Below, one piece after another: positions 42,828-51,353 of a stretch of DNA of 64,000 nucleotides. The notes below the pieces were generated by a model that was not told the origin of the DNA, did no database searches, and saw only the letters and a list, made by a program, of their open reading frames with translations. How positions within the stretch are numbered: the stretch's first letter is position 1; every line of letters begins with the position of its first letter. Source of the stretch: an uncultured Clostridia bacterium (GTDB lineage: Bacteria > Bacillota > Clostridia > Oscillospirales > Ruminococcaceae); contig CAMVNQ010000016.1 in assembly GCA_947168885.1 (NCBI GenBank), positions 21,341 to 85,340 on the forward strand. Direction: 5' to 3'. Position numbers and translations under genes: made by a program.

Positions 42828-43709
42828 TCAACAGCAATCATATTCTATAGGTGCAATGCCGTTGTTTTCCGAGATCCACTCAAAAACCGCAGCACATTCC
42901 GTTGACATAACGCCGCCGTTGTGTGCTCCCGCGTCCCAAGCCCGCCTTCCGACTTCGTAGCGCCCGAGGTCGGTACCGCCGAGGCAGGGTGTCGTTATTA
43001 TAACGCGCCCTTTTTTTGCAAGTTCAGATACCGCATCCGTTATTTCTCCCGAGGGGAGACCGCCGGCTCCGTATGTTTCGATGATGAAACGGCAGTGTCC
43101 CTCACAAGCGCGAAGTATGTCATTTGCCGCCGTGAACGGTGTCAGCTTTATTACGGCAGGCATTTTGCCACCGCTGTCCGGGAAATGCATAGTATGTGTT
43201 ATTTCAAGTCCCGAGTAGCTCCGGAACGCGTCCTTTGAGGTGCTGCTCACCTTCGCGATATCCGCGCCGCCGATAAGGCGTTCGTGAAACGCGAGCCATA
43301 CTCCGCGTATCTTATCGGAGGCCGCGCTTTCGCAGGCGAACAGGATATTGTCCCCGGCATCGCTGTGCGGCTCGCCGAACGGTATCATCGACCCGGTCAG
43401 TATCACGGGCTTGTCGGTCCTTACCGTGAACGCGAGCACCGCGCCGGTGTACGCCATGGTGTCCGTGCCGTGAAGTATGATGATGCCGTCGTAGTCAGGG
43501 AGCTTCTCCGTCACCGCATCATACAGCATTCTCCAGTGCGCAGGTCTTGCATCTGTGCTGTCAATAGCATAAAGATCGAGCACATCAAAGCTTATGTCAT
43601 CAAGTTCCGGCAGCATATCCCCGCCGCTCTTTTCGGGAGCCAGACCGCTGCTGTCCGTACTGCCGCACGCTATAGTTCCGCCGGTGGTTATCATAAGGAG
43701 CTTTTTCAT
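42828..43709 (-). CDS. Type I L-asparaginase family protein
   Basis: 293 residues, somewhat shorter than usual (about 325-340). It begins KKLLMITTGGTIACG with the first catalytic Thr in TTGGTIA, and has the second signature ILHGTDTMAYTGAVLAF near 78-94. It hydrolyses asparagine to aspartate and ammonia; no signal peptide, so cytoplasmic. ATG 43709 overlaps the stop of the upstream methyltransferase fusion (ATGA), so translation is coupled, and it is last in the holA operon. The protein ends in a Cys pair. Confidence 0.88.
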   Translation of the reverse strand: MKKLLMITTGGTIACGSTDSSGLAPEKSGGDMLPELDDISFDVLDLYAIDSTDARPAHWRMLYDAVTEKLPDYDGIIILHGTDTMAYTGAVLAFTVRTDKPVILTGSMIPFGEPHSDAGDNILFACESAASDKIRGVWLAFHERLIGGADIAKVSSTSKDAFRSYSGLEITHTMHFPDSGGKMPAVIKLTPFTAANDILRACEGHCRFIIETYGAGGLPSGEITDAVSELAKKGRVIITTPCLGGTDLGRYEVGRRAWDAGAHNGGVMSTECAAVFEWISENNGIAPIEYDCC

Positions 43710-44710
43710 CTGAACAGCTCACCGTCGAAGAATTGTTCCTGAAATGCTATTGCTTTTTCTATCTCTGCGTCGGGTATATCCGCACCGTCGGGGGTAACTA
43801 TCCACTTGTCCTCAACGTCGTTGTAACGGTGCCATACAGCAATTACCTTTCCTGTGAATGTCTCGCACGGCTCGTTCACGCCGAGAAGGTAAATATCCTG
43901 CTCAGCACCGTCACCTGCGAAAACACCGTCAACATAGCCGTAGTTCACGGGATATATCATTTCCGGTATGCGCGGGTGTGAAGAACCGAGCGGGCGGTCT
44001 ATCTTACCGCTCACAGTCCTTCCGATAACGTCGGAGAAATCCGGCTTGACTTCGGGCTTGACACAGTCGGCTTCCGCGAACCAGTGTGTTCCCGCTGCGT
44101 TATAAAGCGGTGTTTTCAGTGTCTCGACATGGCGCAGCACATTAAGGCTGAAATCCTTCAGAAGCTCGCGCACCATAGCCTCGTCGGCAAAAAAGTGGGG
44201 AATGCCGTCCTCGGGACCGCCCACGAAGCGTATCGTATTTTCGTCGATGTGCGGGAATTCGGGCTGTCTGAAATGCCATGCTGCTTTTGAAAGAAGGTCA
44301 AAATATATCTCTCCGCCGGGTTTAAGAACGCGGTGTATCTCGCTCATTATCTGCTTTACGCCCTCTGTGTCGGAATGGGTGATAACGTGGTACGAGTAAA
44401 TGCAGTCGAAAGAGTTGTCCGCGAACGGCAGCTTCTTCATATCACCGACAACGGCGCGGAAGTTCACGCCGTTCTTCTTCTGCCACTCGCGAAGGTGGTT
44501 CACGCCGTATTCGGACAGGTCTATCGCCGTTACCTTGAATCCGCGGCTGTCGAAGAGTATCGAATGCCGACCGAGACCGCAGCCGAGGTCGAGCAGTCTC
44601 GTCCTTCCCTCGCCATGCCATTTCTCGGCATAGTAAAAGCTTTCCTCCGACGGCTTCAGCCATGTTTCCCTCTGTATGTTCTTCCAGTCCCATTCTTTTG
44701 AATCTACCAT
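43706..44710 (-). CDS. SAM-dependent methyltransferase fused to a pyrophosphatase-like domain
   Basis: 334 residues. N-terminal class I methyltransferase (about 1-205): LLDLGCGLGRHSILF near 39-53, AIDLSEYGV, and SYHVITHSDTEGVKQIMSEIHRVLKPGG, the methyltransferase-11 pattern. C-terminal part (about 225-334): GRTVSGKIDRPLGSSHPRIP.MIYPVNYGYVDG ... YLLGVNEPCETFTGKVIAVWHRYNDVEDKWIV resembles small inorganic-pyrophosphatase-like proteins of Firmicutes. Both halves read without interruption, so the fusion is real in this sequence. Substrate unknown. It starts 1 base after rnmV and overlaps asparaginase by 4. Confidence 0.75.
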   Translation of the reverse strand: MVDSKEWDWKNIQRETWLKPSEESFYYAEKWHGEGRTRLLDLGCGLGRHSILFDSRGFKVTAIDLSEYGVNHLREWQKKNGVNFRAVVGDMKKLPFADNSFDCIYSYHVITHSDTEGVKQIMSEIHRVLKPGGEIYFDLLSKAAWHFRQPEFPHIDENTIRFVGGPEDGIPHFFADEAMVRELLKDFSLNVLRHVETLKTPLYNAAGTHWFAEADCVKPEVKPDFSDVIGRTVSGKIDRPLGSSHPRIPEMIYPVNYGYVDGVFAGDGAEQDIYLLGVNEPCETFTGKVIAVWHRYNDVEDKWIVTPDGADIPDAEIEKAIAFQEQFFDGELFR

Positions 44711-44711
44711 A

Positions 44712-45344
44712 TTATTCTCCTTTTGTCGCAGCTTTCAGCGCCGCGGAATATTCCTCCTCGCTGTACAGCGCGTTGAGCGCTTCGAGAAGAGCCTTTGCCG
44801 TCATTCTTTCCGGAAGTCCGAGCCGCAGGCATAATGCTTTGCGCAGTCCGGAGCTGTCTTCGCCGCCGGAAAGTCCGTCGTCGAACAGTCTTTGCTTATC
44901 TATCCACAATGGTCGGGGAGCGGAGCTGCCCATTACTCCCGCGTCCTCGAACGCCTTCCGGAGCGTCGGGACGTCTATCCCCTCAACGCCGAGCTTGCCT
45001 TCTTTTGACGGCTTAGCCTTGCGGCGTTCCTTGCCGAAAACGTCAGGGATATAGATGTTTACCGCTTTCCCTGAGCCTATGCAGCTTTTCAGGCTGTTTC
45101 TTATCTGAAAGCCTGCGCCGTCGCTGTCGGTAAGGATTATTATCCCCGTTTTTTCGGCGTATCTGCGTATCATGTCACGTTTTTTCTTATTCCGGTATAT
45201 CCCGAACCCGTCGGTCGTGATTATTACCGCGTCGATAACGCTCTGTAGCTTTATCTTGTCATAGCGTCCCTCGACTATTACCGGCATATCGAGCTTTATC
45301 CTGTCGTCCTGCACGCCGTTCACCCCGTTCGTCTGTCTCTGCAC
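44712..45344 (-). CDS. rnmV: Ribonuclease M5 (5S rRNA maturation)
   Basis: 210 residues, a little longer than the usual 180-190. It has a TOPRIM domain: VIVEGRYDKIKLQ near 22 (catalytic Glu), ITTDGFGIYRN, and IIILTDSDGAGFQIRN near 69 (Asp-x-Asp). The following region with IYIPDVFGKERRKAKPSKEGKLGVEG is characteristic of RnmV. It trims 5S rRNA precursors in low-GC Gram-positives. It overlaps holA by 25 bases and precedes the methyltransferase fusion by 1 base, so expression is tightly coupled. Confidence 0.92.
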   Translation of the reverse strand: MQRQTNGVNGVQDDRIKLDMPVIVEGRYDKIKLQSVIDAVIITTDGFGIYRNKKKRDMIRRYAEKTGIIILTDSDGAGFQIRNSLKSCIGSGKAVNIYIPDVFGKERRKAKPSKEGKLGVEGIDVPTLRKAFEDAGVMGSSAPRPLWIDKQRLFDDGLSGGEDSSGLRKALCLRLGLPERMTAKALLEALNALYSEEEYSAALKAATKGE

Positions 45345-46366
45345 ATAAAGAGCTTAGTGACGGCTTCCTCGATAAGAATGCGTTTATCGACCTTTACGGA
45401 TTTCAGGGCAATATCCGTTTCGGACAGTATCCCTACCGTCTCGCGCAGATAGCGTATATCAAGCCTTGTCGCCGCATTGTAAGATTTGGTGAACGCCCAT
45501 ACCTTGCCGCCGTAGTATCCGAAAGCCTGTGCCGCGGACTGTGCGCTGAGTCCGCTGTTTTTAGCGAGTTTCGCGCAGTACATATCGAGGAATGTCCCCG
45601 AAAGCGCAGCCATTATATTAACAGGATTGAGCTGCTTTCCGAAAAGTTCGGCTATTATCCGGTATGCGTCTGCACGCTTGCCGGCATTTATAGCATCAGC
45701 GAGGTCGAACACCTCGGCTTCAAGCTGCTTCGGAACAAGCGTTTCGATGCTCTCCGCAGTTATCGTGCCGCCCGTTCCGACATAGCTCATCAGCTTTGCG
45801 GTCTCGTCGCTCGCGGCGGACATACTTCCGCCGACACGCTCGGTAAGCCTGAGAGCGTCGTCAAAGGACATAACGACCCCGTCTTTCGCCGCTTTTTTCA
45901 CGCAGAGCTCGGCGATCTTCGGCGCCTTCATCATATCTATGCAGCACACGGCTCCGGCTTTTTCTGCGGCGGCGATGAACTTTTTTGTCCTTGCCTTTTT
46001 CTCGTCGATAGCCGTATTGATGCAGTATATCAGCAGTATCGTCGTTTCCGGGACGTTCTCGATTATCTCGAGATATCGCTTGTCATTTGACGAAAGCTTG
46101 TTCTCCGGGTCAAAATCCTTGACAGCGACGACTTTGACCTCGGAAAACACAGGAAGAGTGTCGATGTAATCCGAGAGCAGGTCGGGGTCGGGTGAGCCGT
46201 CAAGGCGCTGGAGATTGAAGTCGAGAGCGTCCTCACCGACGGTCTTTTTGATTATCCTGTCCGCGTACATTGATATGAGAAACGGCTCTTTGCCGTAGAT
46301 GAAATAAACTCTCTCGAATTTCCCCGCCTGTATAGATGTGCGGAGTTTGTCTTCGGTAAGCTTCAC
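45320..46366 (-). CDS. holA: DNA polymerase III delta subunit
   Basis: 348 residues, normal length. N-terminal FERVYFIYGKEPFLISMYADRI and LDFNLQRLDG...LSDYIDTLPVFSEVKVVAVKDF match HolA, the clamp-loader subunit that opens the sliding clamp. The C-terminal helical part (LEAEVFDLADAINAGKRADAYRI) is the usual pol3_delta end. GGAGGTGAAGCC precedes ATG 46366. First gene of a four-gene leftward operon (holA, rnmV, methyltransferase fusion, asparaginase). Confidence 0.94.
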   Translation of the reverse strand: MKLTEDKLRTSIQAGKFERVYFIYGKEPFLISMYADRIIKKTVGEDALDFNLQRLDGSPDPDLLSDYIDTLPVFSEVKVVAVKDFDPENKLSSNDKRYLEIIENVPETTILLIYCINTAIDEKKARTKKFIAAAEKAGAVCCIDMMKAPKIAELCVKKAAKDGVVMSFDDALRLTERVGGSMSAASDETAKLMSYVGTGGTITAESIETLVPKQLEAEVFDLADAINAGKRADAYRIIAELFGKQLNPVNIMAALSGTFLDMYCAKLAKNSGLSAQSAAQAFGYYGGKVWAFTKSYNAATRLDIRYLRETVGILSETDIALKSVKVDKRILIEEAVTKLFMCRDRRTG

Positions 46367-46450
46367 GGCTTCACCTCCTTGCTGTATTTGTTATAGGCAA
46401 CGTCACGTCTCCGCGGAGCTTTCCTAACGCAGCTCATATATCCCGGGATA

Positions 46451-48022
46451 TCACTTGTCTTTCAGCATATATTCAAGTGAATCGGTCAGCGCTATAACGC
46501 TGGCGTTGATAATATCCCTGCTTGCACCCATAGTCGTCCATGAGCGTGCGCCGTCTGTACTGTCTATGAGAACGCGGGTGATCGCAGCCGTGCTGTCGTT
46601 CGATGTTACGACGCGCACCTTGAAGTCTATGAGGTGCATCATCTTAAGTTCCGGGTAGAACACCTCAAGAGCCTTTCGGAGCGCTTTATCTATCGCGTTT
46701 ACAGGGCCCTCGCCCTCGTCTGCGGTGATCTCGTACTTATCCCCGACCTTGACTTTGACAAGTGCGTTTGCCTTTTCGGTGTGTGACTTGCCGTCAATGC
46801 TGTCCATAGACGAGATTATGCGGAAGTGGTCTATCTCGAAGTGCGGCTTGAACCGTCCCAGCTCTTTCATAACGAGAAGCTCGAAACTTGCCGCGGCTGC
46901 CTCGAACTCAAAACCCTCATACTCAAGCTCTTTGAGCTTTTCGGTTATTGCGATGGTCTCGCTGCTCGATTTCGTAAGCGATTTATCAAAAAGCTGCAAA
47001 CGCGGGAGAACGGATGATCTGCCCGATACCTCGCTTACGACGAAGGTGCGTTTCGCTCCGACAAGAGCCGGGTCGATATGCTCATACGAGCGCGGATCCT
47101 TCGCGACGCCGTCCGCGTGCATACCGCCTTTGTGCGCGAATGCGGAGTATCCTACATACGGCATAAAAACGGGAACTGTCATATTCATCACGTCGCAGAT
47201 GAACCAAGCCGTTTTAGAAAGTGTTTTAAGGCGTGCCGGATCAATGATGTTATAGCCGAGCTTGAGCTGCAAATCCGGTATAACGGTCGTCAGTGCCGCA
47301 TTTCCGCATCGCTCGCCGATACCGACGAACGTGCCCTGAACATGGCGCGCGCCCGCTTTTACCGCAGCCACCGTGTTAGCCGCCGCGCAGCCCACATCGT
47401 CGTGGCAGTGTATTCCTATAGTTGTTTTAAGCGTTTTGGACACTTCTTTGACGATCTTTGAAATTTCGTCCGGGAAGCACCCGCCGTTGGTGTCACAAAG
47501 AATTATCGCCGATGCGCCCGCTTTTTCGGCAGTCTTTATGACTTCAAGCGCATAAGCGGGGTCAGCCTTGTATCCGTCGAAGAAATGTTCGGCATCAAAG
47601 AACACGGTTCTGCCCTTTGAACGCAGGAATGAGATCGTGCTGCTTATCATATTGAGGTTCTCTTCGGGTGTAGCGCCGAGTATGGTTTCGACATGCATAT
47701 TCCATGCCTTGCCGAATACGGATACATACTGCGTTCCCGCGTCGAGCAGCGCCTTCAGCCCCTCATCGTCCTCCGGAGCCGTATTTCTGCGTACTGTCGA
47801 GCCGAATGCCACGAGTTTCGCGGTCTTGAAATGCTTTTTGCCAGCTTTCTCGAAGAATTCGGCATCTTTCGGGTTGGAGTACGGGTTGCCTGCTTCTATA
47901 TAATCCACGCCGAACTTGTCGAGCGCGTCCGCTATCTTCAGCTTGTCGGAGATCGAAAAGCTTATATATTCGCTCTGCGCACCGTCACGCAGTGTGGTAT
48001 CAAAGATTTCTGTCTTTTTCAT
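46451..48022 (-). CDS. cimA: (R)-citramalate synthase
   Basis: 523 residues from ATG 48022 (GGTG upstream; earlier in-frame codons lack a site). DRE-TIM barrel start KTEIFDTTLRDGAQSEYISFSISDKLKIAD with YIEAGNPYSNPKDAEFF, GIHCHDDVGCAAANTVAAVKAGA near 200, HKGGMHADGVAKDP near 300, and a C-terminal LeuA-type allosteric domain (about 390-520). This length and wording fit CimA/cytosolic LeuA-like citramalate synthase, which makes citramalate from pyruvate and acetyl-CoA for isoleucine. It is transcribed alone from the promoter at 48040-48068. Confidence 0.92.
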   Translation of the reverse strand: MKKTEIFDTTLRDGAQSEYISFSISDKLKIADALDKFGVDYIEAGNPYSNPKDAEFFEKAGKKHFKTAKLVAFGSTVRRNTAPEDDEGLKALLDAGTQYVSVFGKAWNMHVETILGATPEENLNMISSTISFLRSKGRTVFFDAEHFFDGYKADPAYALEVIKTAEKAGASAIILCDTNGGCFPDEISKIVKEVSKTLKTTIGIHCHDDVGCAAANTVAAVKAGARHVQGTFVGIGERCGNAALTTVIPDLQLKLGYNIIDPARLKTLSKTAWFICDVMNMTVPVFMPYVGYSAFAHKGGMHADGVAKDPRSYEHIDPALVGAKRTFVVSEVSGRSSVLPRLQLFDKSLTKSSSETIAITEKLKELEYEGFEFEAAAASFELLVMKELGRFKPHFEIDHFRIISSMDSIDGKSHTEKANALVKVKVGDKYEITADEGEGPVNAIDKALRKALEVFYPELKMMHLIDFKVRVVTSNDSTAAITRVLIDSTDGARSWTTMGASRDIINASVIALTDSLEYMLKDK

Positions 48023-48039
48023 TATCATCACCAATGATT

Positions 48040-48068
48040 ATAGTATCATATATCAGGCGATTTGTCAA
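48040..48068 (-). promoter_or_regulatory. Promoter of cimA
   Basis: Minus strand TTGACA (48063-48068), 17 bases, TACTAT (48040-48045); an overlapping TATAAT follows 3 bases later. The mRNA leader would be very short. Confidence 0.72.
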
Positions 48069-48086
48069 ATATGAAAGCAAAAAAAT

Positions 48087-48111
48087 CCCGCCGTTAAGTG
48101 GTCGCGGCGGG
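48087..48111 (-). terminator. Intrinsic terminator after the ECF S-component gene
   Basis: CCCGCCG (48087-48093) pairs with CGGCGGG (48105-48111); ATTTTTTT follows on the minus strand. Confidence 0.92.
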
Positions 48112-48118
48112 AGAGCAT

Positions 48119-48634
48119 TTATTTGAATTTCAGCATTTTGAGCGCCTTTGTACGTTCGAGAGCGGTTATTACCGTTACCGACGCGAGAACGCCTACCGTG
48201 CCCTGGATAAGGTTCTCCGGTATTCCGACTAACGAAGCTTCAAGCGAGCCGGTGATGAATATCCATTCGTACAGGAAGTAGCCCGCAGCCATGAAAAGCT
48301 CCGCTGTAACAGCGCTTGCTATGCGTCCGATAAATATGCGCTCTTTGAACGCGTACATTATCGCCGCTGCTATGACAGCCATAAGTCCTTTGATGATGAA
48401 CGTAGCCGGTGCGTAGAACGCGTAACCTGCAAGTATATCCGCGAGCGCCGAGCCTATTCCTGCCGCGGCAAGCCCCCACGGAGCCCCGCATACCCAGCCG
48501 GCGAGTATCACTATTCCGTCACCGAGGTTTACATATCCTTTTGTGAGCGTCGGTATCTGTATCAGCATCGTTGCCGCGCAGGCAAGTGCCGCGAAAACCG
48601 CTGCCGTCACGATCTTCTTCAGTCTTGTGTCCAT
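48119..48634 (-). CDS. ECF transporter S component (vitamin uptake, substrate unassigned)
   Basis: 171 residues with about five hydrophobic helices. KGYVNLGDGIVILAGWVCGAPWGLAAAGIGSALADILAGYAFYAPATFIIKG is the hallmark of the ECF-ribofla_trS (PF07155) S-component group. It binds a vitamin and docks on the shared EcfAA'T module, absent here. The exact vitamin is unknown. It is a single-gene unit with a perfect consensus promoter, a leader that can fold as a pseudoknot ending at the ribosome site (48643-48698), and a terminator, a layout that suggests riboswitch control. Confidence 0.85.
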   Translation of the reverse strand: MDTRLKKIVTAAVFAALACAATMLIQIPTLTKGYVNLGDGIVILAGWVCGAPWGLAAAGIGSALADILAGYAFYAPATFIIKGLMAVIAAAIMYAFKERIFIGRIASAVTAELFMAAGYFLYEWIFITGSLEASLVGIPENLIQGTVGVLASVTVITALERTKALKMLKFK

Positions 48635-48642
48635 AACATTGT

Positions 48643-48698
48643 CTCCTTTGGATAGATGATAAGAAAGTTTTGTAAGCCTATCTTTTTTGTATGCTTAC
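48643..48698 (-). promoter_or_regulatory. H-type pseudoknot-capable leader of the ECF S-component gene
   Basis: On the minus strand GTAAGC (48693-48698) pairs with GCTTAC (48672-48677). GATAG (48678-48682), inside that loop, pairs with CTATC (48651-48655), which directly precedes the AAAGGAG ribosome site (48643-48649). The interlocked stems form an H-type pseudoknot able to mask translation start. No known riboswitch consensus is recognised. Confidence 0.5.
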
Positions 48699-48710
48699 TT
48701 CAATAAAGCT

Positions 48711-48739
48711 ATTATAGCACTAAAACGCCGATTTGTCAA
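48711..48739 (-). promoter_or_regulatory. Consensus promoter of the ECF S-component gene
   Basis: Minus strand TTGACA (48734-48739), 17 bases, TATAAT (48711-48716). Confidence 0.9.
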
Positions 48740-48759
48740 TACGTATCCGGAAATACAAA

Positions 48760-48782
48760 CCCCGCACCTTTGCGATGCGGGG
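48760..48782 (-). terminator. Terminator of the rpmG-secE-nusG-rplK-rplA operon
   Basis: CCCCGCA (48760-48766) pairs with TGCGGGG (48776-48782); TTTGTATTT follows on the minus strand. It lies just upstream of the next promoter. Confidence 0.85.
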
Positions 48783-48803
48783 AATAAATGCATTTTGTGC
48801 GGC

Positions 48804-49496
48804 TTATGAACCGTACTTTGCTGTATTGATCTTTACGCCGGGGCCCATTGTGGAAGTCACAACGCAGCTCTTGATGTACTGACCCTTTGCAGCAGCAGGC
48901 TTAGCCTTTACGATAGCGCCCATGAGAGCTTCGAGGTTCTCGGAGAGCTTATCCTGACCGAAAGAAGCCTTACCGATCGGGCAGTGGATGATGTTGGTCT
49001 TGTCAAGTCTGTACTCGATCTTACCTGCCTTAGCGTCCTGGATAGCTTTACCGATCTCGGGGGTAACTGTACCTGCCTTCGGGTTCGGCATTAAGCCTCT
49101 CGGACCGAGGACTTTACCGAGACGTCCTACAACGCCCATCATGTCGGGAGAAGCGATAACAACGTCGAAATCCATCCAACCGTCCTGGATCTTCTTTACT
49201 GTGTCGTCGTCAGCGATGAAATCTGCGCCTGCATCTTCAGCTTCCTTGATCTTCTCGCCCTTTGTGAATACGAGAGTTCTTACAGTCTTACCTGTACCGT
49301 TGGGAAGTACAACAGCGCCTCTTACCTGCTGGTCAGCGTGACGCGAGTCAACGCCGAGTCTGATGTGGAGCTCGACAGTCTCGTCGAACTTAGCCTTAGC
49401 GGTCTTGCAAACGAGGTCGCAAGCTTCGCCTACTTCGTAAAGCTTTGTCGAATCAACGAGCTTTACGCTTTCGTTATATTTCTTTCCATGCTTCAT
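48804..49496 (-). CDS. rplA: 50S ribosomal protein L1
   Basis: 230 residues. [58 protein letters not shown] and [30 protein letters not shown] are the standard L1 blocks. It binds 23S rRNA at the stalk that guides tRNA exit and often represses its own rplK-rplA mRNA. AAGGAGG precedes ATG 49496; the 68-base gap after rplK is where such control would act. It is followed by a terminator rather than rplJ-rplL. Confidence 0.98.
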   Translation of the reverse strand: MKHGKKYNESVKLVDSTKLYEVGEACDLVCKTAKAKFDETVELHIRLGVDSRHADQQVRGAVVLPNGTGKTVRTLVFTKGEKIKEAEDAGADFIADDDTVKKIQDGWMDFDVVIASPDMMGVVGRLGKVLGPRGLMPNPKAGTVTPEIGKAIQDAKAGKIEYRLDKTNIIHCPIGKASFGQDKLSENLEALMGAIVKAKPAAAKGQYIKSCVVTSTMGPGVKINTAKYGS

Positions 49497-49564
49497 ATTA
49501 GTATCCTCCTTGTGGTCAAACGGTCAGTGACCTCCCACTTTAAACTGAATTTTCCTGTTTCTTC

Positions 49565-49990
49565 TTAATCGACTACTTCGATACCCATAGAGCGGGCTGT
49601 ACCTGCGATCATAGACATTGCCGAGTCAACATTTGCTGCATTGAGGTCGGGCATCTTCTGTTCAGCGATAGCCTTAACCTGTGCCTTTGTGATCTTGGCA
49701 ACCTTTGTCTTGTTCGGTGTACCGGAAGCTGTCTCGATACCGCAAGCCTTCTTGATAAGAACTGCTGCGGGAGGAGTCTTTGTAACAAAAGTGAAGCTTC
49801 TGTCTGCGTAAACTGTGATGACAACAGGGATAATGAGACCTGCGTCGTTCTTTGTGCGCTCATTGAATTCCTTTGTGAACGCCATGATGTTAACGCCGTG
49901 CTGACCAAGTGCGGGTCCTACCGGCGGTGCAGGAGTAGCTTTTCCTGCGGGGATCTGTAATTTGATAAATCCGACTACTTTCTGAGCCAT
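49565..49990 (-). CDS. rplK: 50S ribosomal protein L11
   Basis: 141 residues, standard. [35 protein letters not shown] at the N-terminus and [14 protein letters not shown] at the C-terminus are invariant L11 features. It forms the GTPase-associated centre with 23S rRNA and stimulates RelA. A GGAGGTAAAACACA site precedes ATG 49990. It lies between nusG and rplA, the canonical order. Confidence 0.98.
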   Translation of the reverse strand: MAQKVVGFIKLQIPAGKATPAPPVGPALGQHGVNIMAFTKEFNERTKNDAGLIIPVVITVYADRSFTFVTKTPPAAVLIKKACGIETASGTPNKTKVAKITKAQVKAIAEQKMPDLNAANVDSAMSMIAGTARSMGIEVVD

Positions 49991-50046
49991 TGTGTTTTAC
50001 CTCCAAAAAAATCTAAAGAACATAAATATTTAGACTGAAAGCTGTA

Positions 50047-50589
50047 TCAGCCGCTCACTTTCTCCACGGCGGAGAGTTCGAGGGTTGTGCTTGTTGCACG
50101 ACCGAGCATCATGAGAGCTATTGTGACCTTGCCCTGTTCCTCATCAACTTCCTGGACTGTGCCTTCAAATCCGATGAGGTTGCTTACACCGGAGACGATC
50201 TTGACGATATCGCCCACCTTGACGGACGGAGCGGAAGCTTTCTTCGCGACGCCGAGGTTCTCGATCTCCTCATTGGTAAGCGGGATAGGCTTTGATCCGG
50301 GACCTACAAATCCCGTAACGCCTCTTGTGTTGCGGCAGATATACCATGTTTCGTCTGTCATGACCATCTTGACATAAACATAGCAGGGGAAAAGCTTTTC
50401 TTCCTTCTGGTTGCCGTCCTTATCGAGAACGGGCTTGCCGTAGTCGTCCGTTGCGGGTCCTATCGGCACCATAACATCTTCTATGAGATCCTGAAGGTTT
50501 CTGTTTTCCGCGAGGGTCTTTATGTCGTTTGCAACCTTGTTCTCGTAACCGGAGTAGGTGTGCAGGATATACCATTTAGCTTCTGACAT
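50047..50589 (-). CDS. nusG: Transcription termination/antitermination factor NusG
   Basis: 180 residues. EAKWYILHTYSGYENKVANDIKTLAENR (NGN domain), GYVYVKM-type FPCYVYVKMVMTDETWYICRNTRGVTGFVG, and a C-terminal KOW motif (VKVGDIVKIVSGVSNLIGFEGTVQEVD). It binds RNA polymerase to modulate pausing and links it to Rho or ribosomes. It starts 24 bases after secE, in the canonical operon. Confidence 0.98.
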   Translation of the reverse strand: MSEAKWYILHTYSGYENKVANDIKTLAENRNLQDLIEDVMVPIGPATDDYGKPVLDKDGNQKEEKLFPCYVYVKMVMTDETWYICRNTRGVTGFVGPGSKPIPLTNEEIENLGVAKKASAPSVKVGDIVKIVSGVSNLIGFEGTVQEVDEEQGKVTIALMMLGRATSTTLELSAVEKVSG

Positions 50590-50613
50590 GGTGTGTCTCC
50601 TATACTGTTAATT

Positions 50614-50871
50614 TCAGCCGTTTCTTCCGAGCATGAGCATAAGCAGCGAGCCGAAGCCCGTGTCGAGTGCCCATATTGCAATACCCGATACCACGAGGGC
50701 AACTATTACAACGATCGTGTTGTTAAATACCTGTTTTCTTGACGGCCATACGACCTTTTTGAATTCGGATCTTGCATCTTTGAAATATCTGACGATCGAG
50801 CGCTTCGGCTTGTTTCCTGCTGAAGCGGCCGCGGCGGCCTTAGCGACTGCCGTTGTTTTATCCTTCGCCAT
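50614..50871 (-). CDS. secE: Preprotein translocase subunit SecE
   Basis: 85 residues. An N-terminal basic/alanine extension, then IVRYFKDARSEFKKVVWPSRKQVFNNTIVVIVALVVSGIAIWALD, the SecE amphipathic helix and single membrane helix. It clamps SecY in the translocon. Position between rpmG and nusG is canonical. Confidence 0.97.
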   Translation of the reverse strand: MAKDKTTAVAKAAAAASAGNKPKRSIVRYFKDARSEFKKVVWPSRKQVFNNTIVVIVALVVSGIAIWALDTGFGSLLMLMLGRNG

Positions 50872-50884
50872 TATGCGATCCTCC

Positions 50885-51043
50885 TTACTTGGTTTCCCTG
50901 TGGAGCGTGTGCTTGCGGCAGAATCTGCAGTACTTGTTCATTTCTATTCTGTCGGGATCGTTCTTCTTGTTTTTCTTGGTGTTGTAATTACGCTGTTTGC
51001 ATTCTGTGCACGCGAGCGTGATCTTGTTTCTCGTTCCGGCCAT
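50885..51043 (-). CDS. rpmG: 50S ribosomal protein L33 (zinc-binding form)
   Basis: 52 residues, read directly from the minus strand: it begins [16 protein letters not shown] and ends [10 protein letters not shown]. Four Cys in two CxxC pairs (residues 12/15 and 39/42) make it the zinc-containing form, so a zinc-free paralogue may exist elsewhere for zinc-poor growth. AGGAGG precedes ATG 51043. First gene of the operon, 13 bases before secE. Confidence 0.97.
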   Translation of the reverse strand: MAGTRNKITLACTECKQRNYNTKKNKKNDPDRIEMNKYCRFCRKHTLHRETK

Positions 51044-51230
51044 TTTGGCACCTCCTGTTTTATTACCGTTCGGATGAGCGGTTAAGCCTCCCTCGGTGCA
51101 TCACACGCAGCTTCCGGAGGACCGTATGCGGCGTTTTCTGCGCCCGCGCCCCTTGTGGACGCGGCAGGGGACGTGCGGTATGCTTCCGGAAAACCGCACA
51201 AAAAAATAACCCCCTTTTCGAGGTAAACAT
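51044..51230 (-). other. Long GC-rich structured leader of the rpmG operon
   Basis: About 180 bases separate the promoter from rpmG. The leader repeats CCGGAAGC and GTGCGG/CCGCAT motifs in both orientations and contains ACAAGGGGCGCGGGCGCAG-type GC-rich stems. It is clearly structured, but I recognise no known riboswitch or ribosomal-protein site. Confidence 0.5.
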
Positions 51231-51259
51231 ATTTTATCACAATTATTAATATTTGTCAA
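51231..51259 (-). promoter_or_regulatory. Promoter of the rpmG-secE-nusG-rplK-rplA operon
   Basis: Minus strand TTGACA (51254-51259), 17 bases, TAAAAT (51231-51236). Confidence 0.85.
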
Positions 51260-51295
51260 GGCTTTTTAAAAATATTTTTATGCTGCTTATAGATC

Positions 51296-51319
51296 CGCCC
51301 CCGCCGTCTGGCGGGGGCG
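51296..51319 (-). terminator. GC hairpin after the glycine-zipper protein gene
   Basis: CGCCCCCGCC and GGCGGGGGCG form a 10-bp stem about 35 bases past the stop. The following minus-strand sequence is AT-rich but without an immediate T run. Confidence 0.6.
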
Positions 51320-51353
51320 CTGACTGCTGTATGTATTGTGTGCGTTTCCGGTA

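Noticed and set aside
49497..49564. A distinct L1 autoregulatory RNA structure before rplA
   Set aside because: A GGGAGGTCACTGACC-type dyad is present but I could not match it to the known L1-binding fold, so it is not called.
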